A stretch of DNA of 64,000 bases from [Ruminococcus] lactaris ATCC 29176 (lineage in GTDB: Bacteria > Bacillota > Clostridia > Lachnospirales > Lachnospiraceae), in assembly GCF_025152405.1 (NCBI RefSeq), contig NZ_CP102292.1, forward strand, positions 992,001-1,056,000, given 5' to 3'. The notes under the pieces are model-generated. The model was not told where the DNA came from. It worked only from the letters and a program-made list of their open reading frames with translations, and ran no database searches. Position numbers and translations under genes: made by a program. Of this stretch, positions 36,512-43,888 are shown piece after piece (position 1 is the first letter of the stretch; the number at the start of each line of letters is the position of its first letter).

Positions 36512-37966
36512 GTGTGCCTAAGGGCAGAAGAAGAGGGGATCGTGGTGAACCCGGACGGCATTACGAACAGCTATGATGCATTTGGCAATGTCTCCGTAAG
36601 TGGAAATACAGAGATACAGAATCCGTATACCTACAATGCGGAATATATCGATGCATCGACCGGAAACCAGTACCTGAGAGCGAGATATTATGATCTAGAG
36701 GAAGGAATCTTCCTGACACAGGACAGCTATTTGGGAAGTCTGTTAGAACCACTCAGCCAGAACCTGTATACCTATGCGGAAAACAATCCGGTGAATTACA
36801 GTGATCCGAGTGGACATGGAATCTTAAGTAAGATAAAATCAGCTGCAAAGAAAGTTGCAACTACGGTAAAAAATACCTATAATAAAGCCAAAACATGGGT
36901 GAAAAACACTTATAATAAGGCAAAAAACAGGGTATCCAATACCTATCAAAATGCAAAAAAGGCACTTACAAATATAGTATCCAGTAGTGGCTCATCAGAA
37001 AAAAACAAATCCGGAAAATCTTCATCAGGGGGAAGGTATTCAAGTGGAGGAAGTAACGCTGGAAACAGAAAATATTCATCATCCAGCAGAGGAAGCGGTA
37101 AAAGTAATTTTTATCGGCCATCGACCTATGAACGGGCGAAAAGCTTTGGACAGTCCAGGTATAACTGGTTTAGTTCAAAAATGAAAGAATCTGGAAATAT
37201 CAGAAATTCCTGGACAAAGGCAATAGAGAAAACCGTAAGAAAGTTTTGTACTACAGCAAGTCGTATAAAGAAAGATGCAGTTAAGTCTGTCAAGGCTGCT
37301 AATATTGCGATCGGGATAAGTGCAATAACCATAGGCAAGATGAAATTAGAGCAGTTAAAAAAGAAACTTCCTAATATCAATATCAGTATTGATTATACAG
37401 GAACGTGGAAAGACAGTTTGCAGTTGGGACTTGGTATAGTTACGACGGGCGGAGGACCGCTCTTAACATTAGCGGGTGGTGGAAGTGAAATAGCAAGCGT
37501 TGGTTCATCCAGTGCAATCAGTATTCCGGCTGCGGCAGAAGGAATTGGTATTGCAGGTTCAGGTTTAGCTATATCACTTGATGCTTTAAGGAATATGTTT
37601 GATGTACGGATTCAGAAATCAGAAAGCAGTAAAGGCAGTGAATCCGGGAAGAATGGTAGTGACACATCAGAGGCATTGAATAAGGAGGGTACAAATTCTG
37701 AATGGCATAGAATGACTTCGAAGGAATCACAACAAGCTGCTAAGAAGTTGGGGTATGAAAAAACAAACTACAGAGCAAAAAATGGAGAACCAATTTATTA
37801 CAATAAAAAGACAAAAACATATATAAGTCAAGATATCGGGAGTGCCGATGGAAGTGGACCGCATAACGGTGGGGTATGGAAAATGGGAAAATCTCCACAA
37901 GAATTAAATAGTAAAAGTACAAGACTTGGAACTTATGATGGAAATTTGAATAGAATAGGGGATTAA
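36512..37966 (+). CDS. Rhs tail 3: orphan core end with an Ntox21-like tip
   Basis: A 484-codon frame opening at a GTG without a ribosome site, just past a terminator. It starts as EEEGIVVNPDGITN, then jumps to SYDAFGNVS. Compared with the full Rhs gene about 300 bp (near 25822-26121) are deleted, in frame. Core end, linker, hydrophobic stretch and MFDVRIQKSES follow. The tip reads SQQAAKKLGYEKTNYRAKNG, then GPHNGGVWKMGKSPQELNSK and TRLGTYDGNLNRIGD. It matches the Ntox21-type pattern as I know it (LGYxKTN...HNGGVWKMAxS...KTRxGTxDxxLNRIGD), a predicted RNase. Probably silent in this position. Confidence 0.78.
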   Translation: MCLRAEEEGIVVNPDGITNSYDAFGNVSVSGNTEIQNPYTYNAEYIDASTGNQYLRARYYDLEEGIFLTQDSYLGSLLEPLSQNLYTYAENNPVNYSDPSGHGILSKIKSAAKKVATTVKNTYNKAKTWVKNTYNKAKNRVSNTYQNAKKALTNIVSSSGSSEKNKSGKSSSGGRYSSGGSNAGNRKYSSSSRGSGKSNFYRPSTYERAKSFGQSRYNWFSSKMKESGNIRNSWTKAIEKTVRKFCTTASRIKKDAVKSVKAANIAIGISAITIGKMKLEQLKKKLPNINISIDYTGTWKDSLQLGLGIVTTGGGPLLTLAGGGSEIASVGSSSAISIPAAAEGIGIAGSGLAISLDALRNMFDVRIQKSESSKGSESGKNGSDTSEALNKEGTNSEWHRMTSKESQQAAKKLGYEKTNYRAKNGEPIYYNKKTKTYISQDIGSADGSGPHNGGVWKMGKSPQELNSKSTRLGTYDGNLNRIGD

Positions 37967-38302
37967 ATGAAAAATACTATGACAAAAAATATTACAATTA
38001 GAGATATTATTTATTCTAGAATCGATTTTATAGAAAATAATAATATTTTTGATAAAAAGGAATATATGTATGTTAATAAGGGTGAAATAGAAGCATATAG
38101 CGAAATATTAACTGATATTGAGTTGTTAACAATTGATGCGTTTGTTGAAAAATATTTATGTATTTTAAAAAAAGTTTCGGAGAAATTAGACAATGAACAT
38201 AATCTAGGAGACAATGAGCAAGAAAGAATGTCAGGATATAATAATGCTATTGTATTTGTTTTATCTTTAATTAATCCAATATATGAATATGAGTTGGAAT
38301 AG
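37967..38302 (+). CDS. Probable immunity protein for tip 3
   Basis: 111 residues. The ATG follows the toxin stop without a gap (TAA-ATG), with GGGGA as ribosome site. It is a small helical, strongly AT-rich protein (KGEIEAYSEILTDIELLTID, SGYNNAIVFVLSLINPIYEY). Families paired with Ntox21-type toxins are small helical proteins of this size; I cannot name one. Immunity is inferred from position. Confidence 0.65.
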   Translation: MKNTMTKNITIRDIIYSRIDFIENNNIFDKKEYMYVNKGEIEAYSEILTDIELLTIDAFVEKYLCILKKVSEKLDNEHNLGDNEQERMSGYNNAIVFVLSLINPIYEYELE

Positions 38303-38319
38303 CATGGGATAGTTAGATG

Positions 38320-38349
38320 AACCTTTTCATTAGCAAGAATGAAAAGGTT
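38320..38349. other. Perfect hairpin covering the apparent start of Rhs tail 4
   Basis: AACCTTTTCATT (38320-38331), six bases, AATGAAAAGGTT (38338-38349). The ATG at 38339 lies in the right arm, so that start would be hidden in the mRNA. It could also end the transcript of the preceding immunity gene. Confidence 0.75.
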
Positions 38350-38926
38350 GTTGAAAATTATTAATGAAAAATCCACTAATAGAAGATTTAGAAAACAAGC
38401 AACGATGATAGCAGGAATGAGTGCGATGGTTGTAACTAAGATGGAATTACAACGATTGAAAGAGAAACTGCCGAATATCAGTATCCGTTACACTGGAACA
38501 TGGAAAGACAGCCTCAAATTTGGAGTTGGGATGGCTACGACGGCGGCAGGAATAATTTTAGCATTGTTGGGTGGCGGAAGTGAGATATTGACAGGCGGTG
38601 TGAGTACAGCAATCAGTGTTCCGGCTGCTGCATCGGGAATTGCGATTGCAGGCACCGGATTGGCAATCTCAGGTTCCGCACTGGCGAATATGTTCGATGT
38701 ACGGATCCAGAAATCGGAAAGTAGTAAAGGAAATGGTGACGGAGTTGGTGCAAAAAATACTGAACAATATCTTAGAAAGGCAGAAGAGTTTGCAAAAAAC
38801 GCAAAGAAAGGATCAACAAAAAGCCGTGTTAGAGGTGAAGTGGAGGGGGTAATTCGCTATAAGAAAAATGGAAAATATATTGATATTGCACCAGATGGAT
38901 CAATTGTGTCATTTGGAAAACAATAG
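38339..38926 (+). CDS. Rhs tail 4: short orphan tail with an unnamed toxin tip
   Basis: 195 codons. It lacks the RHS core and linker and starts within a more diverged form of the hydrophobic stretch (ATMIAGMSAMVVTKMELQRL, GVGMATTAAGIILALLGGGS). It reaches MFDVRIQKSESSKG and then a different tip ending VEGVIRYKKNGKYIDIAPDG and SIVSFGKQ. The tip, about 60 residues, belongs to a family I cannot name. The nearest ATG lies in a hairpin without a ribosome site, so it is probably not translated as it stands. Imm a follows after 12 nt. Confidence 0.65.
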   Translation: MKRLLKIINEKSTNRRFRKQATMIAGMSAMVVTKMELQRLKEKLPNISIRYTGTWKDSLKFGVGMATTAAGIILALLGGGSEILTGGVSTAISVPAAASGIAIAGTGLAISGSALANMFDVRIQKSESSKGNGDGVGAKNTEQYLRKAEEFAKNAKKGSTKSRVRGEVEGVIRYKKNGKYIDIAPDGSIVSFGKQ

Positions 38927-38938
38927 GGAGGTAAAACT

Positions 38939-39337
38939 ATGGCATTGGAACATTGTTTCAGTATAATCAAAAATAAAGAGAAAATTGAAAAGGTTAATAT
39001 TCCGGATGATTTTATTAACTATATAAAAGACAGCCTTTTTTGGATTGTTTCATCGTGGAATGGGAAAACACTTAAGAGTGGATTACCATATTATGGAGAG
39101 GCCTTAATATCTGATGAGGAACTTGTTAAATTTAAAACAATATTAGAAAAGTGGAGAGGGTTATTTTCATTGGGAACAGAAGAAATAAACTTAACAGGTG
39201 ATTTTTTAATAGATGAGATGAAGTACGAAAAAGTAATATATAAAAAATGTGAATTATTAAATATACTTGATGGACTATTGCGATTGTGCGATAAAGCGGA
39301 ATGTTTGAAAGCAGATATTTTATATGAGGGAATTTGA
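38939..39337 (+). CDS. Candidate immunity protein a (second copy)
   Basis: 132 residues, 12 nt after tail 4, with GGGAGG before the ATG. It differs from 29789-30187 by one residue (Arg for Gln in DGLLRLCDKAE). Soluble, helical, family unknown. Being directly behind a toxin tip, it is the probable antidote to the IDIAPDGSIVSFGKQ-type tip. Confidence 0.65.
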   Translation: MALEHCFSIIKNKEKIEKVNIPDDFINYIKDSLFWIVSSWNGKTLKSGLPYYGEALISDEELVKFKTILEKWRGLFSLGTEEINLTGDFLIDEMKYEKVIYKKCELLNILDGLLRLCDKAECLKADILYEGI

Positions 39338-39436
39338 TTTTTTTACTTGAATTTACGAAGGAGTATCAGTTTTTTAGGGCGATTTTTATGATGAATGAAA
39401 GAGGTTCAAATGTAACGATGTATTTATTATACTACT

Positions 39437-39650
39437 ATGTATAAAAACGGGAAAATGTATAATTTGGAAGTGTTGTATGATGAAATTTCTAATACAGTGT
39501 ATTATTTTGAGTATGCAAGAAAAGCAATGGGAAACTTGCCAGCAATTGAGTGGATTTTTGTATATAAATGAAAATTGTAAAACACATCCAGCATATCTGC
39601 ATGAACATACCTGGAACTGGTCTGACGGTATTCCGAAAAGAAGTAAATAA
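39437..39650 (+). pseudogene. Toxin-tail remnants before imm b (copy 2)
   Basis: Same composition as 30287-30500: a 44-codon frame MYKNGKMYNLEVLYDEISNT..., then a tail ending HEHTWNWSDGIPKRSK, immediately before imm b. No Rhs part lies upstream. The gap 39338-39436 shows no gene. Confidence 0.5.
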
Positions 39651-39664
39651 CAGAAAGGAACTAT

Positions 39665-40255
39665 ATGGCAGAAGTAGTAGAAATAAATATTATATCTAGA
39701 GTTGTTTTGGATAATGATATATTATTTTCATTTATTCATGAGCAGGTTGAAATACAGGGCAATAGGACTATTGAGGCAATGAACAATTGGGCGTATGAGG
39801 GATTACATAGGTTAGGCTCTAAAGAAGATATACAAAATCTACTTGATACAAAAATTGTATGCATTACGCAGAAAGCAGTGGATGGGTATGTGGGATTAAA
39901 CATAGAAAAGGTTGATAAAAGATTTTGTTATACAATTTGGTTTAATAATAATAAATATGAAAATATAAATAATTATTATCAATTAATTAAATCATTTATT
40001 TCATTTGCGATGCCCCAGATTGATAAACAATTGATTGTATGTGCAATTGGGAAGGAGGTTATTTTTGAGTTTGATGAAGATATGAATAAACTCTTAAATA
40101 ATGCACATAACATTGATATTTGGATTTTTTTTAATGAAATGTTTGATGCGAACAGCTTGGATTTAAAAATGTCAGATTATAAAATAGATAAAACAAAAGA
40201 TTATCTAATAATTAAGAAACAGAGTTTTCGGTATGAATTAAAAGATGACAATTAA
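39665..40255 (+). CDS. Candidate immunity protein b (complete)
   Basis: 196 residues, MAEVVEINIISRVVLDNDIL, AT-rich, soluble, with a C-terminal part (NIDIWIFFNEMFDANSLDLK) that is missing from the IS-truncated copy at 30515. It follows a tip-b tail by about 14 nt with AGAAAGGA as ribosome site, so it is the likely antidote to that tip. Family not recognised. Confidence 0.65.
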   Translation: MAEVVEINIISRVVLDNDILFSFIHEQVEIQGNRTIEAMNNWAYEGLHRLGSKEDIQNLLDTKIVCITQKAVDGYVGLNIEKVDKRFCYTIWFNNNKYENINNYYQLIKSFISFAMPQIDKQLIVCAIGKEVIFEFDEDMNKLLNNAHNIDIWIFFNEMFDANSLDLKMSDYKIDKTKDYLIIKKQSFRYELKDDN

Positions 40256-40385
40256 AATTACTGGCGACTTCCGATAAGGGAAAAGGAGCAGTTGGTAGCA
40301 AGGTAGCTCCGGCTATGTCCAGCGTATTTCGGAAACCGCATAAAGAAAGATGCAGTTAAAGATAACAAATGAAATAAGAAAATGG
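40256..40385 (+). other. End scar of the cassette array
   Basis: Contains a short match to the Rhs tail (CATAAAGAAAGATGCAGTTA, about 40339-40358) and a frame ending ITNEIRKWLEENG before a stop, possibly the last residues of another lost tip. No complete gene. Confidence 0.4.
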
Positions 40386-40466
40386 TTAGAAGAAAATGGA
40401 TGAAAAAGGTCGCATAATAGCAACCATACTCTTACCTTTTGAAACATCGATACCTACTGCGTTCAT
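40386..40466 (-). pseudogene. N-terminal remnant of an IS110-family transposase
   Basis: On the minus strand an ATG at 40466, behind AAGGAG, opens MNAVGIDVSKGKSMVAIMRP and stops after six more residues. The VGIDVSKxK start is the RuvC-like DEDD N-terminus of IS110 transposases, whose first Asp is present. The remaining roughly 380 residues are gone. It overlaps the array-end scar. Confidence 0.6.
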
Positions 40467-40538
40467 AAATTTGTCACTCCTTAAGATTATTGCTCTTAAT
40501 GTTATATGCATTGCCAAAGGCAGGTGAAAATTAAAAAT

Positions 40539-41237
40539 ATGGAAAAATATTTGAAAGAAACAATGATGCTGGATTATTCAAATGAAAAAATACAGCAGTT
40601 GATTAAAGAGAGAAAATGGAATGAGCTGGATGAATTTGAGTGCATCAGAGACATATACAATTTTGTAAGAGATGAAATATTGTTCGGATACAATATAGAT
40701 GACAGTCTTCCTGCATCAAAAGTTCTGGCTGATGGTTTTGGTCAGTGCAACACAAAAGGAACGCTGTTTATGGCATTGCTGAGAGCGTGCAATATTCCTT
40801 GCAGGATTCATGGATTTATGATTGATAAAAAGCTGCAAAAGGGTGCAATGACAGGGATTGTATATAAAAATGCACCACAAAAAGTATTTCATAGCTGGGT
40901 TGAGGTTTATCACGAAAACCAATGGTATGAATTAGAAGGATATATTCTTGATATTATGTATTTGAGAAAATTGCAAAATAAGAACAAAAAATGCACAGGT
41001 ACTTTTTGTGGATACGGCGTAGCAGTTAAGGATTTTCAAAATCCGACCATTGACTTTAACCGAAATAATACATATATCCAAAGCGAGGGAATTACTCAGG
41101 ATTTCGGAATATATGATTCACCCGACGATTTACTTCAAGTACATCATCAGGAAATGTCAGCAGTTAAAGCATTTATGTATAAGCATTTGGGCAGGCATTT
41201 GATGAATAGAAATGTTAAAAAAATCAGAAACCTATAA
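40539..41237 (+). CDS. Transglutaminase-like domain protein
   Basis: About 232 residues from the ATG at 40539. The earlier ATG at 40506 lies inside the upstream region of the IS110 scrap. Transglutaminase-like core: Cys in GFGQCNTKGTLFMALLRACN, His in VFHSWVEVYHENQWYELEGY, with an Asp shortly after (ILD). No signal peptide. Cytosolic members of this fold act as peptidases or amidases; the substrate is unknown. It sits between the toxin array and the bracketing hairpin at 41280, so it may travel with the island. Confidence 0.78.
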   Translation: MEKYLKETMMLDYSNEKIQQLIKERKWNELDEFECIRDIYNFVRDEILFGYNIDDSLPASKVLADGFGQCNTKGTLFMALLRACNIPCRIHGFMIDKKLQKGAMTGIVYKNAPQKVFHSWVEVYHENQWYELEGYILDIMYLRKLQNKNKKCTGTFCGYGVAVKDFQNPTIDFNRNNTYIQSEGITQDFGIYDSPDDLLQVHHQEMSAVKAFMYKHLGRHLMNRNVKKIRNL

Positions 41238-41279
41238 TTTGTTTCGGAACAGGAAGAAAAAAATTTTTATAAGAAAAAA

Positions 41280-41340
41280 TGTCAGGCATCTGGAATGGAA
41301 AATTTTGAGGTTTTCAAGGGATTCCGGTGCCTGGCGTTTT
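41280..41340 (+). terminator. Terminator hairpin, copy B of the bracketing repeat
   Basis: TGTCAGGCATCTGGAA pairs with TTCCGGTGCCTGGC, followed by GTTTT. It aligns over about 61 bases with 16568-16630 in the same orientation, with roughly three quarters of positions identical by eye, including the AAAATTT...TTTTCA loop. Confidence 0.75.
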
Positions 41341-41500
41341 CAGCTAAAATCACAAAATGGAGATACTTTCCGGTTACTCTGTTATAGGGAATGATTTATG
41401 GTAAACTATGGAGAGATACTGTGGAGATTATGATGAATGTAAACCGTGGTTTATAGAGTTTTCAATGTGAGCTTTACAGGAAAAGGAGATGAGAAGGGAC

Positions 41501-42169
41501 ATGCAGAATATATTAGTCGTAGAGGACGATCATGATCTGAACCAGGCCATCTGTTATTCTCTGAAAAAGTCGGGATATGGAACTTATGGTGCTGAGTCTG
41601 CTGAGAGCGGACGGACAGAGTTCCTTAGAAACCGGATTGACCTGGTGTTGTTGGATGTGAATCTTCCCGATGGAGAAGGATTTTCTTTTTGCCGTTGGAT
41701 AAAAAGCAGGAAGGAAACTCCGGTTATTTATCTGACAGCCAGAGATATGGAAGAAGATGTGCTGACGGGATATGAATCCGGTGCAGAAGATTATATTACA
41801 AAACCATTTTCAATGAAGATTTTGTCCAGGAAAATCGATGTGATTCTGAAAAGGACGGTTTTGGTCAGTCAACTGATCTTTGAAGATGGGTATTTATCTA
41901 TAGACATGGATAATGTGAAGGTATCTGTGAAAGGTCGGGAATGTTCGGTGACACCAACAGAGTGCCGGCTGCTTCGGCAGTTCCTTTTGAATCGTGGACA
42001 ACTGCTTACCTATGATCTGCTGTTAGAACGATTATGGGACAGCGGGAGTCAGTTTGTAGACAGGCATGCCCTAGCAGTCAACATTAACCGTCTGAGAGGA
42101 AAGATCGAAGATGAAACTCACAAATATATTTCAAATGTATATGGGATGGGATATCAATGGATTGGCTGA
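41501..42169 (+). CDS. OmpR-family response regulator
   Basis: 222 residues from the ATG at 41501 (AGGAG at 41484-41488; an ATG at 41489 is too close). Receiver domain: acidic pair in VVEDDHD, phospho-accepting Asp in LVLLDVNLPDGEG, Thr in IYLTARD and Lys in YITKPFS. The C-terminal half is a winged-helix DNA-binding domain (TPTECRLLRQFLLNRGQLLT, VNINRLRGKIED). It overlaps the kinase gene by 13 nt. With the ABC genes downstream it resembles Bce/Van-type antibiotic or stress-sensing modules and probably controls the transporter. Confidence 0.93.
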   Translation: MQNILVVEDDHDLNQAICYSLKKSGYGTYGAESAESGRTEFLRNRIDLVLLDVNLPDGEGFSFCRWIKSRKETPVIYLTARDMEEDVLTGYESGAEDYITKPFSMKILSRKIDVILKRTVLVSQLIFEDGYLSIDMDNVKVSVKGRECSVTPTECRLLRQFLLNRGQLLTYDLLLERLWDSGSQFVDRHALAVNINRLRGKIEDETHKYISNVYGMGYQWIG

Positions 42170-43086
42170 TATGGAGCATAATAATCGCTTTATCTGTGGC
42201 GGTACTTATAATGATACGGAAAAATTATCAGATAAAAAAAGAAGCAGAACTATTTGCGGGAAAAGTAGAAGATACCCTGGAAGCGATCATAACGGGAAGA
42301 GGATGGAAAGCAGAAGAAGAGCTGGAGGACAGTCTTTGGGGGCGAACCGGAACGCAGTTGGAGAAAGCAGAATCTGTATTTTGGCAAAAAGAAGAAGATA
42401 GCTTCAGGGAAAAAGAAATAGTAAAAGGACTGATTGCCGATATTTCACATCAGACAAGAACCCCTGTTGCCAATATGAAGTTATATACGGAACTTCTTGA
42501 AGATGAAGTAGTCTCACAAAATGGAAAAATATTTATTTCAAAAATTAAAGAACAGATGGAAAAAATTGATTTCTTAATGCAGAGCATGCTAAAAATGTCG
42601 AGACTTGAAACCGGAATTATCCAGATACAGAAAAAAGACAAAAATTTGTATGAGACCATCCACCATGCAGTTGCAGATCTTGTACCGGAGGCAGCATCGA
42701 AAAGCATTGATCTGTATGTGAAGAGTGATGAAAATATAGTCATCGGTCATGACAGTAAATGGACGGAGGAAGCAATTCATAACATCCTGGATAATGCAAT
42801 CAAATATACGGAGCCTGGTGGAAAAATAAGTATTCAGACAGAGAAGCAGGAGTTATTTTTTAAGGTCAGCATTTCTGATACGGGAAAAGGAATCGCTGCG
42901 GAAAGACAGGCAGAAATATTTACAAGATTTTATCGTGAACCGGAAGTGCATGAGAAACCGGGAGCCGGAATCGGATTATATCTTGCGAGAAAGATAATGG
43001 AGATTCAGAAAGGCTATATTGAAGTTCAGTCCGAAGCAGGACAGGGAGCAACTTTTAATCTGTATTTTCCGGTGGGAAAAGTGTAA
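42157..43086 (+). CDS. Sensor histidine kinase
   Basis: 309 residues with one N-terminal membrane helix (LIWSIIIALSVAVLIMI), a short linker coil, an HisKA domain with the phospho-accepting His in IADISHQTRTPVANMKLYTE, and an HATPase_c domain: N box HNILDNAIKYTEPGG, G1 SDTGKGI, G2 GAGIGLYLARKI. No extracytoplasmic sensing loop, as in intramembrane kinases that sense through a partner transporter, though only one helix is visible here rather than two. Translationally coupled to the response regulator. Confidence 0.93.
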   Translation: MDWLIWSIIIALSVAVLIMIRKNYQIKKEAELFAGKVEDTLEAIITGRGWKAEEELEDSLWGRTGTQLEKAESVFWQKEEDSFREKEIVKGLIADISHQTRTPVANMKLYTELLEDEVVSQNGKIFISKIKEQMEKIDFLMQSMLKMSRLETGIIQIQKKDKNLYETIHHAVADLVPEAASKSIDLYVKSDENIVIGHDSKWTEEAIHNILDNAIKYTEPGGKISIQTEKQELFFKVSISDTGKGIAAERQAEIFTRFYREPEVHEKPGAGIGLYLARKIMEIQKGYIEVQSEAGQGATFNLYFPVGKV

Positions 43087-43186
43087 AAAAATTCCATCTG
43101 TCACAGTCCTGAGATAATTGCAGATTGAGACTGGTTTGTGATTTTTATAAGATATTCTGTCTGATATCAGGAAGGGAGACAGACCA

Positions 43187-43888
43187 ATGAAAGAATACAT
43201 TGTAGAGACAAAAAGTCTGAAAAAATATTATCAGATGGGTGAAAATACAGTAAAGGCATTAGATGGTGTTGATTTCCGCGTGAAAGCCAGGGAATTTGTT
43301 GCAATTATTGGGAAAAGCGGGTCCGGAAAAAGCACGCTTCTGCATATGCTGGGAGGACTGGATGAGCCGACAGATGGAAGTGTGCTGATTGATGGAAAGA
43401 TTCTGAGCGGGTTGAAAAAAGAGCAGTTGGCGATCTTACGAAGGAGAAAGATTGGTTTTATTTTTCAGAATTATAATCTTGTACCGGATCTGAATGTATA
43501 TGAAAATGTTGTTCTTCCGGTGGAACTGGACGGAAGAAAAGTGGATGAGGAATATGTAAGCGAAATACTGGAACTTTTAGGATTGTCAAAGAAAAAGGAT
43601 GCTTTCCCGGGAAATTTATCCGGCGGACAGCAGCAGAGAGTTGCGATTGCCAGGGCTGTTGCGGCAAAGCCGGTCATAATCCTTGCAGATGAACCGACCG
43701 GCAACCTGGATTCGGCTACCAGTCATGAGGTGCTTGGACTTCTGAAGATGGCAGCCCGACAATTCAGTCAGACGATCATCCTGATCACGCATGACAGGGA
43801 CATTGCACAGCTTGCAGACCGTATTGTACATATTGAAGATGGGAAGATCGTGGGCAATACCGGGAAAGGGAGTGAACTTCATGCTTAA
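43187..43888 (+). CDS. ABC transporter ATP-binding protein (MacB/BceA/LolD type)
   Basis: 233 residues, complete: Walker [18 protein letters not shown]-loop [11 protein letters not shown], signature [15 protein letters not shown], Walker [15 protein letters not shown] and H-loop ILITHD. It energizes the FtsX-type permease encoded next, with which it overlaps by 8 nt. GGGAG precedes the ATG. Confidence 0.95.
   Translation: MKEYIVETKSLKKYYQMGENTVKALDGVDFRVKAREFVAIIGKSGSGKSTLLHMLGGLDEPTDGSVLIDGKILSGLKKEQLAILRRRKIGFIFQNYNLVPDLNVYENVVLPVELDGRKVDEEYVSEILELLGLSKKKDAFPGNLSGGQQQRVAIARAVAAKPVIILADEPTGNLDSATSHEVLGLLKMAARQFSQTIILITHDRDIAQLADRIVHIEDGKIVGNTGKGSELHA

Larger units (their letters stand above)
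38929..40103 (+). repeat. Duplicated immunity block, copy 2
   Basis: Counterpart of 29779-30953 at a constant offset of 9150 bp. Here imm a follows a complete tail and imm b is intact to 40255, so this copy is nearer the ancestral arrangement. Confidence 0.9.

Noticed and set aside
32901..37380. Repeated 65- and 84-codon frames (plus and minus) found in each Rhs tail
   Set aside because: They recur only because the underlying DNA is the same Rhs tail; they are out of frame with the real protein.
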